In this document: piece after piece, positions 33,966 through 42,269 of the stretch
Numbering within the stretch: position 1 is the stretch's first letter
How the letters are laid out: each line of letters begins with the position of its first letter
Source: CAWDVH01 sp963805705
GTDB lineage: Bacteria; Actinomycetota; Actinomycetes; Streptosporangiales; Streptosporangiaceae
Direction: 5' to 3'
NCBI GenBank assembly: GCA_963805705.1
Contig: CAWDVH010000001.1
Location: 1,488,001-1,552,000, forward strand
DNA: 64,000 nt
Notes under the pieces: model-generated
What the model was told of the DNA's origin: nothing
Database searches by the model: none
Seen by the model: the letters and a program-made list of their open reading frames with translations, nothing else
Translations under genes and position numbers: made by a program

Positions 33966-34841
33966 GTGCCAGAACTTCCCGAGGTGGAAGCCCTAGCTGC
34001 CGACCTGCGCGTGCGCGCCGCCGGGCAGCTGATCGACCGCGCCGACGTCACGGAATTCTCGGTCCTGAAGACCTATGACCCGCCGCTGACCGCCCTGCGC
34101 GGGCGCATGGTCACCGGAGCCGGGCGATACGGCAAGTTCCTGGACCTGATAACCGAGCCCGCGCCGGACGGGCAGCTGCATCTCATCGTGCACCTGGCGC
34201 GGGCGGGCTGGCTGCGCTGGCGGGATTCGGTGCCGGAGGCGCCGCCCCGTCCCAGTAAGAGCCCGCTCGCGTTCCGGCTGCGATTCTCCGGTGGCGCCGG
34301 ATTCGACCTGACCGAGGCGGGGACCCGCAAGCGCCTGGCCGTCTACCTGGTCACCGATCCCCTGGCGGTGCCCGGCATCGCGGCACTCGGGCCCGACCCG
34401 CTGGGACCCGGCTTTACCGTCTCTGCCCTGGCCGGGATACTCGCCGGGCGCAGGACGCAGATCAAGGGGGTACTGCGCGATCAGAAGATCATCGCGGGCA
34501 TCGGCAATGCCTACTCGGATGAGGTACTGCATGCCGCCCGGATGTCGCCGTTCCGGCTGGCCTCGAGCCTGACGCAGGAGGACGTGGCCGCCCTGCACGA
34601 GGTGATCATCAGCACTCTGCGGGACGCGATCGCCCGGTCGGAGGGCCTGGCCGCCGGGGACCTGAAGAAGGAGAAGAAAGCCGGGCTGCAGGTGCACGGC
34701 AAGGCCGGCCAGCCCTGCCCGGTCTGCGGTGACACGGTCCGCGAGGTGTCCTTCGCCGATTCGGCGCTGCAGTACTGCGCGACCTGCCAGACCGGCGGCA
34801 AGCCGCTGGCCGACCGGCGGATGTCACGCCTGCTGAAGTGA
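33966..34841 (+). CDS. Fpg/Nei family DNA glycosylase / AP lyase
   Basis: A 291-residue base-excision repair enzyme. After removal of Met, the N-terminal Pro-Glu (PELPEVEAL) forms the catalytic pair. The helix-two-turn-helix includes QIKGVLRDQKIIAGIGNAYSDE, with the void-filling and DNA-binding residues. A C-terminal zinc finger is seen as CPVCGDTV and CATCQTGG. It removes oxidised bases and cleaves the abasic site. It belongs to the actinobacterial paralogue group, distinct from the MutM near rnc. GTG start at 33966. The Lys-rich loop KKEKKAGLQVHG precedes the finger. Confidence 0.92.
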   Translation: MPELPEVEALAADLRVRAAGQLIDRADVTEFSVLKTYDPPLTALRGRMVTGAGRYGKFLDLITEPAPDGQLHLIVHLARAGWLRWRDSVPEAPPRPSKSPLAFRLRFSGGAGFDLTEAGTRKRLAVYLVTDPLAVPGIAALGPDPLGPGFTVSALAGILAGRRTQIKGVLRDQKIIAGIGNAYSDEVLHAARMSPFRLASSLTQEDVAALHEVIISTLRDAIARSEGLAAGDLKKEKKAGLQVHGKAGQPCPVCGDTVREVSFADSALQYCATCQTGGKPLADRRMSRLLK

Positions 34842-34898
34842 CGCCGGCGCGGGCCCGCCCGGCCTGCGCGTGGCGCCTGCGCAGGCTGGGCGGGCGGC

Positions 34899-35348
34899 TT
34901 AGTTGAAGATCTGCCCGATCTCGGTCCAGCGCGGCAGCGTGCACCCGCCGTCGACCAGGACCGAATCGACCTTCTTGCCCATGAAGGTGCCCTTGACGAT
35001 GGCCGTCTTCGTGCCCACCAGGATCATCGGGCACACGAGGTGCTTTCTGACCGGGGCGAACGGGGCCTTCGCCGCCAGCAGCACCCGGCACGCCGCCGCC
35101 GGATCCGGGTGCGTTCCGCCCGGCGGATCACACTGCAGCGTCCAGTGCTTCGGCTTAGCGCCGGGCTGGCCGGTCACCGTGATGTCGAGCGAGACCTTGG
35201 GCGGGCTCGCGCTCGCGCCGGTGCCGGCCGCGGAGCTGGAGCCAGCGGCGACGCTGCCGCAGGCCGTGGCCGTGACCGCGCACATGGCGGCGATCAGGAA
35301 GTAGCGGGCGCCCGTCCGCGCCCTCGGAATGTCTAGCCTCATGCCCAT
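34899..35348 (-). CDS. SSI-family (subtilisin inhibitor-like) lipoprotein
   Basis: A 149-residue exported protein. The signal peptide ends in a lipobox-like TATACGS, so the mature N-terminal Cys is probably lipidated, which is unusual because known SSI proteins are freely secreted. The domain shows the SSI pattern: CDPPGGTHPDPAAACR, then HLVCPMILVGTKTAIVKGTF, then GGCTLPRW, with two conserved disulfide pairs and a reactive-site region at CPMI. Inhibition of an extracellular serine protease is inferred. Start ATG at 35348 or at 35342. Convergent with the glycosylase gene. Confidence 0.8.
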   Translation of the reverse strand: MGMRLDIPRARTGARYFLIAAMCAVTATACGSVAAGSSSAAGTGASASPPKVSLDITVTGQPGAKPKHWTLQCDPPGGTHPDPAAACRVLLAAKAPFAPVRKHLVCPMILVGTKTAIVKGTFMGKKVDSVLVDGGCTLPRWTEIGQIFN

Positions 35349-35476
35349 TGGACGCGCACGGCCAGGGATCGGTTCCGCATCGCCGGAGACGCCGGCCAGG
35401 CTGATTAGGCTGGCCCCGTGACAGGGGCGGGCCGGGCGACAGGGCGGGCAGCGGCCCGGGCGACAGGGCGGGCCGG

Positions 35477-36853
35477 ATGACAGGGCTGGCCGCGGAACTC
35501 GCCGGGATCACCGGCCGCGCGCACGTGCTGACCGAGGCTGATCAGCAGGCCGGCTACCTGACCGACTGGACCCGCCGCTATCACGGGACGGCGAGCTGCG
35601 TGGTGCTGCCCGGCTCGGCGGATGAGGTGGCCGGGGTCATCCGCTGCTGTGCCGCCCGCGGCGTCCCGGTCGTGCCGCAAGGCGGGAACACCGGGCTGGT
35701 CGGGGGCTCGGTGCCGCCGGCCGGATCCCGGCGCGCCCCGGTCGTGCTGTCGACTCGGCGGCTCACCAGCCTGCACCCGGCCGACGTCCTGGCCGGGCAG
35801 GTCACCGCCGGAGCCGGGGTCACCATCGCCCGCCTGCGCGCGGCCGCCGCCGCATCGGGCCTGGAGTACGGCGTCGACCTGGCGGCCAGGGACTCGGCCA
35901 CGATCGGCGGCACCATCGCGACCAACGCCGGCGGGATCCATACGATCCGCTACGGTCCCACCCGCGCCCAGTTGCTGGGCGTGGCGGCGGTGCTCGCGGA
36001 CGGCAGCGTTCTGAATGATCTGTCAGGTCTGGCCGCCGCGAGCACCGGCTATGACCTGGCCCAGCTGCTGGCCGGAAGCGAGGGAACCCTGGCCGTGCTC
36101 ACCGCGGCCCGGCTGCGGCTGTGGCCCGCCGAGCCGGTGGCGGCGGTGCTGCTCGCCGGGGCGGCCGGGATCGGGCCGGCCGCCGAGCTTCTCGCCGAGG
36201 TCCGCGCGCACGTCCCGGCCCTGCGAGCGGCCGAGTACTTCGAGGCGGCGGGCCTGGACCTGGTCCGCCGGTCCGCCGGGCTGCCCGCGCCGCTGCGTTA
36301 CGGGCACGCGGGCTACCTGCTGGCTGAAATCGGCGGGCATGCCCTCGATTCGCAGCGACTGGCCGCCGCGGCCCTGCCGCCGGACACCGCGGTCGCGCAG
36401 GACGCGCGCGGGCGCGCCGCGCTGTGGGCCTACCGGGAGCGGCTGACCGAGGCGATCGCCTCGGCCGGCATCCCGCACAAGATTGACGTGGCGGTGCCGG
36501 CTGGCGCGCTCGGCGCGTTCCGGGCCGACCTTGATGAGGCGGTGCGGGCGGCCGCCGCTGCTGGCCAGGACCCGCAGGTGATCGTCTTCGGCCATCTCGG
36601 GGTCGGGAACCTGCACGTCAACGTGCTCGGCCCGGACCCGGCCGACGATGCCGTCGACGTGGCGGTGGCCCGGCTGGCCGTGCGGTACGGCGGATCAGGC
36701 GCCGCGGAGCACGGCATCGGCCGCGCGAAGTCGGGCTGGCTGAGCTGGAGCCGCCCGGCCGCGCAGATCGCGGCGATGCGCGCCATCAAGACCGCGCTCG
36801 ATCCCGCTGGCCTGCTCAACCCCGGAGTGATATTCCCGGCGCCCGGCGGCTGA
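35477..36853 (+). CDS. FAD-linked oxidase, GlcD/D-2-hydroxyglutarate dehydrogenase-like
   Basis: A 458-residue flavoenzyme of the VAO/PCMH family. The FAD-binding domain is seen in PQGGNTGLVGGSVP and in IGGTIATNAGGIHTIRYG (about 145-162). The FAD-oxidase C domain has FGHLGVGNLHVNV (metal-binding His) and EHGIGRAKSGWL, and ends with the family signature LDPAGLLNPG. It should oxidise a 2-hydroxy acid such as 2-hydroxyglutarate or lactate; the acceptor is unknown. No glycolate-oxidase subunit genes adjoin it. The stop codon lies in the first copy of a 24-bp tandem repeat. Confidence 0.9.
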   Translation: MTGLAAELAGITGRAHVLTEADQQAGYLTDWTRRYHGTASCVVLPGSADEVAGVIRCCAARGVPVVPQGGNTGLVGGSVPPAGSRRAPVVLSTRRLTSLHPADVLAGQVTAGAGVTIARLRAAAAASGLEYGVDLAARDSATIGGTIATNAGGIHTIRYGPTRAQLLGVAAVLADGSVLNDLSGLAAASTGYDLAQLLAGSEGTLAVLTAARLRLWPAEPVAAVLLAGAAGIGPAAELLAEVRAHVPALRAAEYFEAAGLDLVRRSAGLPAPLRYGHAGYLLAEIGGHALDSQRLAAAALPPDTAVAQDARGRAALWAYRERLTEAIASAGIPHKIDVAVPAGALGAFRADLDEAVRAAAAAGQDPQVIVFGHLGVGNLHVNVLGPDPADDAVDVAVARLAVRYGGSGAAEHGIGRAKSGWLSWSRPAAQIAAMRAIKTALDPAGLLNPGVIFPAPGG

Positions 36854-36912
36854 GCTCCCGCGGTGCCCGGCGGCTGAGCTCCCGCGGCGCCCGGCGGCGG
36901 AGCTCCCGCGGC
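36841..36912. repeat. Three tandem copies of a 24-bp unit overlapping a stop codon
   Basis: Units at 36841-36864, 36865-36888 and 36889-36912 contain the core GGCTGAGCTCCCGCGG, with the third copy reading GGCGGAG. The TGA of the FAD oxidase is in the first copy; the second repeats that stop and the third has lost it. Confidence 0.8.
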
Positions 36913-36987
36913 ACCCAGCGAGCCGGGGACCACGGCGGCCTCTGGCTTTGCCGGGTCCGGGCCGCCTGCCGGTGAGACTATGAGGCC

Positions 36988-38880
36988 GTGGGGCGGAGAC
37001 TGGCGGCGGCGGCGGTGCGGGAGCGGATGGACGCGACCGCGCTGGCCGTCATCGAGTGCGCCGCCAACGCGATCATGGCGCTGAGCGCCGACCGGACCGT
37101 GCTGCTGTGGAACCCGGCCGCGGAGCGGATGTTCGGCTGGACCGCGGCCGAGGTCGTGGGACGGGAGCCGCCGATCATCCCGGCGGAACTGCACGCCGAG
37201 CACAACGCAGTGCTGGAGCGGGTCCGCGGCGGCGGCCCGGTCTCGTTCGCGACCCGCAGGACCGGCAAGGATGGCGCGCTGCTCGACCTGCGCATCGACA
37301 CCAGCGCACTGATCGGCCCGGCCGGCGAGATGATCGGCTGGGTGAGCGTCTGCCATCAGGCCGGCGACGACGAGGCGGTCCGGCACTACATGGCCGAGCG
37401 GGCCAGGGTGGTGCGCAGGCTCGGTGACGTGGTCGCCGACATGAACGGCCAGCTGCAGCTGGAGGCGGTGCTCGACCGCATCGCGGCCAGCCTGCGCGAG
37501 CTGACCAGGGCCGACGCCGGCGGGTTTGTGCTCATCGAGGGCGACCGGCTGCGCCTGGTGAGCATGGACGGGCTGCCCGCGGGGCTGCGCGGCCGCACCG
37601 CGGACCTGCCCAGCAGCATGGTGGGGCAGCTGATGCAATCCGGCAAGACGGTGATGATGGCCACCAGCGAGTCCGGCAGCTTTGACGACCTGATCTGGTC
37701 GGCGCTGCCCGGCCTGCACACCATCACGCTGAGCCTGTCGCACGTGGACGGGCGTCCCTACGGGGCGCTGTACGCCCTGTACAGCCGGCGCCAGATCGGG
37801 CACGTCGAGCTTGAGCTGCTGGAGATGCTGGCCGGCCACGCCAGCGTGGCGCTGTCCAATGTCACCGCCTTCCAGGAGGTCGTCGAGCAGCGGGCACACG
37901 AGCGGGCGGTCATCGACGCCAGCGCCGACGGCATCGCCGTGCTCGACGGGAGCGGCCTGATCCAGCAGTGGAACCCGGCGGCCCATCAGCTGACCGGGGT
38001 GCCGGCCGAGGAGGCGACGGGCAGCCCGCCGCCCTTTCCGCTGCCCGAGCCCGGCGCCAAGCTGACCTACAAGCTGCCCAACGGCCGCTGGATCGACCTG
38101 CTGTCCACTGACCTCGGGGGCCGCGACGAGCAGGTCCTTGACTTCCGTGACGTGACCGCGGCGAAGGAGCTTGAGGACGCCAAGGACCTGTTCCTGGCCA
38201 TTACCAGTCATGAGCTGCGGACGCCGATCACCGTGGTGCAGGGGTTCGCCAGCACGCTGGTGAACCGGTGGGACAAGCTGGCCGACGCCGACCGGCGCTC
38301 GGCCGTCCAGATAATCGCGGAGCGGGCCGGGGCCCTGGCCGCCCTGGTGGAGCAGCTGCTGCTCGGGTCGCGGGCTGGCGCTGACCAGCTCACGGTGAGC
38401 AGCGAGCCGTTCGACCTGGCGGCCCTGCTGCGGGCCGCGGCGGTCGCGTTCCGCCCGCTGTCGGACCGGCATACCCTCGCCGCGGACATCCCCGAGGAGC
38501 TGTCGGCGGCCCATGGCGACGCGATGGCGACCGACATCATCATCGGCCAGCTGCTGGAGAACGCGTTCAAGTACTCGCCGGACGGCGGGGCGGTCACCAT
38601 CACGGCCCGCCAGCGCGGCGAGCAGATCGAGGTGACGGTGCAGGACGAGGGCATCGGCATCCCGGCCGCCGACCGCGAGCGGATCTTCGAGCGATTCGTC
38701 CAGGGCGAGACCGGCGACCGCCGCAGGTTCGGCGGGATCGGCCTGGGCCTGTATATCGTGCGCCAGCTGGCCAGGGCGCAGGATGGCGAGATAGCGGTCG
38801 ATGAGCGGGCCGGCCCGGCACGCGCATGCGCCTGCGGCTGCGCTGCGCCGCGGCGGGCGGCGACCCGGGCGGTCAGTTAA
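36988..38880 (+). CDS. PAS-GAF-PAS sensor histidine kinase
   Basis: A 630-residue soluble sensor kinase. The N-terminal PAS domain (about 15-125) has LLWNPAAERMFGWTAAEV. A GAF domain follows (about 150-300), then a second PAS (about 310-390) with IQQWNPAAHQLTG. HisKA has the phospho-acceptor in SHELRTP (about 408). HATPase has ENAFKYSPDGG, DEGIGIP and GGIGLGLYIV. No membrane helix, so the signal is intracellular. No response regulator gene is adjacent, so it is an orphan. The last 20 residues are Cys/Ala-rich and unlike the family; a shifted frame gives a typical end, suggesting a one-base loss near 38817. Confidence 0.88.
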   Translation: MGRRLAAAAVRERMDATALAVIECAANAIMALSADRTVLLWNPAAERMFGWTAAEVVGREPPIIPAELHAEHNAVLERVRGGGPVSFATRRTGKDGALLDLRIDTSALIGPAGEMIGWVSVCHQAGDDEAVRHYMAERARVVRRLGDVVADMNGQLQLEAVLDRIAASLRELTRADAGGFVLIEGDRLRLVSMDGLPAGLRGRTADLPSSMVGQLMQSGKTVMMATSESGSFDDLIWSALPGLHTITLSLSHVDGRPYGALYALYSRRQIGHVELELLEMLAGHASVALSNVTAFQEVVEQRAHERAVIDASADGIAVLDGSGLIQQWNPAAHQLTGVPAEEATGSPPPFPLPEPGAKLTYKLPNGRWIDLLSTDLGGRDEQVLDFRDVTAAKELEDAKDLFLAITSHELRTPITVVQGFASTLVNRWDKLADADRRSAVQIIAERAGALAALVEQLLLGSRAGADQLTVSSEPFDLAALLRAAAVAFRPLSDRHTLAADIPEELSAAHGDAMATDIIIGQLLENAFKYSPDGGAVTITARQRGEQIEVTVQDEGIGIPAADRERIFERFVQGETGDRRRFGGIGLGLYIVRQLARAQDGEIAVDERAGPARACACGCAAPRRAATRAVS

Positions 38881-38889
38881 GATCCCGCG

Positions 38890-39705
38890 TCAGGTCTTCG
38901 CCGGCACCCGGTTCTCTATCCGCTCACCGGTGTCCGGATCACGGACCACCGGCTTCCCGCCGGACGCGGCGATGTAACGGTCAATGATGCCGGGGACATC
39001 CTCGCCCTGCATCACCATCTGGCCCCGCTCCATCCAGATCACCCGGTTACAGGTCTGCTCGACCTCCTCCAGGTTGTGGGCGACCAGGAAGACCGTGCCC
39101 GCCTCGCTGCGCAGCTCCTCGATCCGGGCGTGGCTCTTGACCCGGAACTCGGCGTCGCCGGTGGCCAGGGCCTCGTCGACGAGCAGCACGTCGTGGCTCT
39201 TGGACGCGGCGATCGCGAACCGCAGCCGGGACCCCATGCCGGAGGAGTAGGTCTTCATCGGCAGGTCGATGAACTCGCCGACACCGGAGAAGTCAACGAT
39301 GCTCTGGTACTTGTCCTTGGCTTCCTGCTTGGTCATGCCCATCGCCAGGCAGCCGAGGATGACGTTGCGCTCGCCGGTCAGGTCTTCCAGCAGCGCGGCG
39401 TTCACGCCGAGCAGTGACGCCTCGCCCGTGGTGTAGACGTTGCCCTGCTCCGGCGGCAGCAGGCCGGCGATCGCCCGCAGCAGCGTCGATTTCCCCGATC
39501 CGTTCCGGCCGATGACGCCGACGGCATCGCCGCGGTAGGCCACGAACGACATGCCGCGGATCGCGTGCACCTCGCGGATGGACCCCCTGGTCTTGCGGCC
39601 CATGAGCCGCAGCAGGACGGTCGCCGCCGTGCCGCGGTCGCCGCCGCCGCCGTAGACGCGGTACACGATATGCAGGTCATCAACGACCACCATTGGCTCA
39701 GCCAC
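38890..39705 (-). CDS. ABC transporter ATPase for polysaccharide export (Wzt/RfbE type)
   Basis: A 271-residue ATPase of the O-antigen/teichoic acid/galactan export group. Walker A is GRNGSGKST (about 66-74), the signature is SSGMGSRLRFAIA (the variant LSGGQ of this group), Walker B is VLLVDEALATGD, and the H-loop is LVAHNLEEVE. No C-terminal sugar-binding domain, so it resembles mycobacterial Rv3781 and TagH rather than long Wzt. It overlaps the permease gene upstream by eight bases, so the pair is one unit. The exported polymer is probably a lipid-linked wall polysaccharide. Confidence 0.9.
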   Translation of the reverse strand: MAEPMVVVDDLHIVYRVYGGGGDRGTAATVLLRLMGRKTRGSIREVHAIRGMSFVAYRGDAVGVIGRNGSGKSTLLRAIAGLLPPEQGNVYTTGEASLLGVNAALLEDLTGERNVILGCLAMGMTKQEAKDKYQSIVDFSGVGEFIDLPMKTYSSGMGSRLRFAIAASKSHDVLLVDEALATGDAEFRVKSHARIEELRSEAGTVFLVAHNLEEVEQTCNRVIWMERGQMVMQGEDVPGIIDRYIAASGGKPVVRDPDTGERIENRVPAKT

Positions 39706-40774
39706 GGCCGTACTTCGCCTCCGCCCGCCAGAAGAAGAAGAATCCCACTACCATCGCGAGCACTGCCCAGCCTATGGCGTAGTACCAGTAGTGCGCCGGG
39801 TTGGCCGGCGCCGGGCAGTAGGCGCTGAGATACTTGACGGAGTTCGGGTCTGTCGACACGTAGTGGTGCCAGCGGAGGCAGAGGGCCGCGTTGGGCGGCT
39901 TGGAGCCGGGGAAGCTCAGCCGCTGCGACAGCAGCAGCGAGTTGCGCATCAGCGTGATGTAGAGGGCCGCCGGGTTGAGCTGCAGGATGGCCTTGGCCTT
40001 GGCCGGCACGTGGGTCAGGGTGGCGATGCTGAACATGACACCCGACAGGTACATCCAGGTCCGCAGCAGGAACGGCAGCAGCTGGCTGAAGTCATCCACC
40101 TGGGAGCCGAGCCGGGCGACGAACAGGCCGACCCCGACATTGAAGATCGTCTGCAGCAGCAGGATCGGGATGGTCAGCAGCCAGTACCAGGTGACCGGCT
40201 CGCCGTTAATGAGAATGATGACGATCAGCACGGCCATGGACAGGAACATCTGCTGCAGCTCGATCATCACGTAGGCGAGCGGCAGGCTCGCCCGCGGGAA
40301 CTGCAGCGCCCGGATCAGCGGCAGGCTGTCGGTGATCACCTTGGAGGTGGAGATGAATGCCCGCTGGGTGTAGTTGAAGACGAACACGCCGACGACCAGG
40401 AACGACAGGAAGTCGGGAATGCCCTTGCTGGTATCCAGGATCACGCCGAAGATCAGCCAGTAGACCGCGACGTTGAGCAGCGGGGTCAGCACCTGCCACA
40501 GCTGGCCGAGCCTGGCCTCGGTATACATCGCGATGTTGCGCGCCGTGGCGAAGGCCAGGATGAAGCTCCACCGGAGCCACACCTGGCGCAGGTAAGCCAG
40601 CACGGGCGGGCGCTCGGCACTGGGGCGCAGGCCGTGCTGCAGCGCGAAATCGGACAGTGACCCGTCCGGCATCATGGCCGTGGCGACCCGGCCCGCGCCC
40701 TCCGCCTCGGCCTCGGGCAGATCCCCGGTGTTGCTGAGGCGCCCTGGCGCGCTCAGGCGCCGGTCATCGCTCAT
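39698..40774 (-). CDS. ABC-2 type permease for polysaccharide export (Wzm/RfbD type)
   Basis: A 358-residue membrane protein with six main hydrophobic helices of the ABC-2 type. The amphipathic segment before TM1 includes ARNIAMYTEARLGQLWQVL, and VGVFVFNYTQRAF and LSGVMFSIATL are typical of Wzm/TagG-like permeases. A long hydrophilic N-terminus (about 60 residues) and an extracellular loop near the C-terminus with several Cys and Trp residues are less common. It heads the two-gene operon with the ATPase and is divergent from a MarR gene, with paired operator-like sites between the starts. Confidence 0.9.
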   Translation of the reverse strand: MSDDRRLSAPGRLSNTGDLPEAEAEGAGRVATAMMPDGSLSDFALQHGLRPSAERPPVLAYLRQVWLRWSFILAFATARNIAMYTEARLGQLWQVLTPLLNVAVYWLIFGVILDTSKGIPDFLSFLVVGVFVFNYTQRAFISTSKVITDSLPLIRALQFPRASLPLAYVMIELQQMFLSMAVLIVIILINGEPVTWYWLLTIPILLLQTIFNVGVGLFVARLGSQVDDFSQLLPFLLRTWMYLSGVMFSIATLTHVPAKAKAILQLNPAALYITLMRNSLLLSQRLSFPGSKPPNAALCLRWHHYVSTDPNSVKYLSAYCPAPANPAHYWYYAIGWAVLAMVVGFFFFWRAEAKYGRG

Positions 40775-40905
40775 GATGCTGTCCTGGCTGCGCCCGCGCG
40801 CCGCCTATCGCCGGCCGCGGCCGGCCGGCCGCCTGATGGCCGCCCCGGCCGGGCCGGGGCCCGCGGACGGGAGCGACGCGAGGCGGCCTCGCGGTGCAGG
40901 GATGA

Positions 40906-40964
40906 GTTGTAGAGGGCAACTGTCACGTCGCGACTGTACCATCCGGGCGGTTGTGCGGTACAAC
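40906..40964. promoter_or_regulatory. Two operator-like sites between the ABC exporter and MarR genes
   Basis: GTTGTAGAGGGCAAC (40906-40920) and GTTGTGCGGTACAAC (40950-40964) share a GTTGT-N5-(N)CAAC pattern, each an imperfect inverted repeat, with starts 44 bases apart (about four helical turns). The second ends seven bases before the MarR GTG start. Confidence 0.6.
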
Positions 40965-40971
40965 TGTTGTT

Positions 40972-41529
40972 GTGGTCAATGACTCTCCGGACGACGCCGA
41001 GCTCGAGCGGCTGCTCACGCAGCTGCTGCGGGTGGTGAGCCCCGCGGTGACGGCGGAGGCTCCCGAAGCCGATCTGGCCGCCGCCGCGGCACCGCAGGCC
41101 CAGCTGAACGGCCAGGACGGCAACGGGGCCGGGGTTGCGGTGCTGGCCACCGCCGCCGGGATACCGACGGTGTCGGCCTCCGAGGCGCGGGCCCTCATCG
41201 AACTGGTCACCGCGCGCGGCCTGGCCCAGGGCGAGCTGGCCGGGCTGCTCGGCCTGGAGAAGAGCACCGTCAGCCGGCTGGCGTCCGGGCTCGAGCGCAA
41301 GGGCTGGATCCGGCGCGGCCGGGACGAGGAGAACCAGCGCTACGTCCGGCTGTACCTGACGCCGGAGGGCCGGGCCGTGGCCGCCCGGGTGTGGCAGGCG
41401 TGGCATTCGCGGCAGGCCCGGATCCTGGCCGCGCTGTCGGAGGAGGAACGCGCGGGACTGTCCTCCGGCCTGCGCGGGCTGGTGCGGGGCCTGGTGGCCG
41501 AGGGACTGATGGGCGAGGGAGCGCACTAG
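40972..41529 (+). CDS. MarR family transcriptional regulator
   Basis: A 185-residue winged-helix regulator. The helix-turn-helix is in GLAQGELAGLLGLEKSTVSRL, and the wing region RDEENQRYVRLYLTPEGRAVA has the expected polar/Arg pair. An Ala/Gln-rich insert near residue 45-70 replaces part of the usual N-terminal dimer helix. The GTG at 40972 is chosen; the longer frame to 40951 would start inside the operator. It is divergent from the polysaccharide ABC exporter, and two matching operator-like elements lie between them, so it probably controls both itself and the exporter. Confidence 0.85.
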   Translation: MVNDSPDDAELERLLTQLLRVVSPAVTAEAPEADLAAAAAPQAQLNGQDGNGAGVAVLATAAGIPTVSASEARALIELVTARGLAQGELAGLLGLEKSTVSRLASGLERKGWIRRGRDEENQRYVRLYLTPEGRAVAARVWQAWHSRQARILAALSEEERAGLSSGLRGLVRGLVAEGLMGEGAH

Positions 41530-41583
41530 CTTCGCACCCAGCGGGCAGACCGCAACGGCCGGGCATCCTGAGCCCGGCGCCGG

Positions 41584-41763
41584 CTACTGCCGCGACCACC
41601 GTGCGGTCTTGCGGCCGAGGCGGAAGACGCCGAACGCGGCGGCGAACAGGAGCACGATAAAGAAGGCGAACATCACGAAGACCAGCACGTGGATAACGAA
41701 CAGCGCCAGCATGACCGCCGCCGCGGCAGCCAAGAGGATCAGCAAGAGTCGGACCATGCTCAT
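41584..41763 (-). CDS. Small membrane protein, 59 residues
   Basis: The frame from ATG (41761-41763) to TAG (41584-41586) encodes a highly hydrophobic peptide: two back-to-back helices (about residues 4-24 and 26-46) and a basic C-terminus (RLGRKTARWSRQ). An AGC-ATG pair gives an alternative start two codons later. The codon pattern and basic tail argue for a real protein. It is convergent with the MarR gene and divergent from the STAS gene. No family recognised. Confidence 0.6.
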   Translation of the reverse strand: MSMVRLLLILLAAAAAVMLALFVIHVLVFVMFAFFIVLLFAAAFGVFRLGRKTARWSRQ

Positions 41764-41834
41764 CAGAGTACGTGCCGCAGACCGACCTCGTCATCATCTG
41801 GCCGGCCGCGCCGGGGAGCGGTAGTCTGCCGCAC

Positions 41835-42173
41835 GTGGAGCTAAGGGTGTCGAGCAGGTCTCAGGGTGATCGCACCGTCATGTCCGTCAGCGGAGAGATC
41901 GACCTGTACACCGCGCCGCGGCTGCATGGCGAGCTGGTCACCGCACTGGCCGGAGGCGGTCCGGTCCGGCTCGTGGTGGACATGTCCGGCGTCGAATTCT
42001 GCGACTCGACCGGCATGAACGTGCTGCTCGCGGCGCACCGGCGCGCCCGCGAGCACGGCGGCGACCTTGAGCTCGCCCGCCCCCGCCCGGCGGTCATGAA
42101 GATCTTGCAGGTGACGGGGCTTGAGACGGTTTTCACCGTGGTCGACGACCCGGCGACGGTGACAGGCCCGTAG
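41835..42173 (+). CDS. STAS-domain anti-sigma factor antagonist
   Basis: A 112-residue single STAS domain like SpoIIAA/RsbV. It has the strand VSGEIDLYTAPRL and the phospho-acceptor loop DMSGVEFCDSTGMNVLL, in which the Ser after Asp is the site normally phosphorylated by an anti-sigma kinase. Expected role: binding an anti-sigma factor to free a sigma factor. No anti-sigma or sigma gene is adjacent, so the partner is elsewhere. I use the GTG at 41835, which gives the family N-terminus; an upstream frame to 41772 is not needed. Confidence 0.85.
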   Translation: MELRVSSRSQGDRTVMSVSGEIDLYTAPRLHGELVTALAGGGPVRLVVDMSGVEFCDSTGMNVLLAAHRRAREHGGDLELARPRPAVMKILQVTGLETVFTVVDDPATVTGP

Positions 42174-42269
42174 GGCACGCGCCGCCCGGTCCCGGCCCGG
42201 TCCTGACCTCGGCCGGTCCTGACCTCGGCCCGGACCGATCCGGACCGGTGCCGCACTAGGATCGCAGCT

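Noticed and set aside
36988..39705. Histidine kinase and ABC genes as a BceRS/AB-like module
   Set aside because: The genes are convergent, the ABC pair is of the polysaccharide export type, and no response regulator is present.
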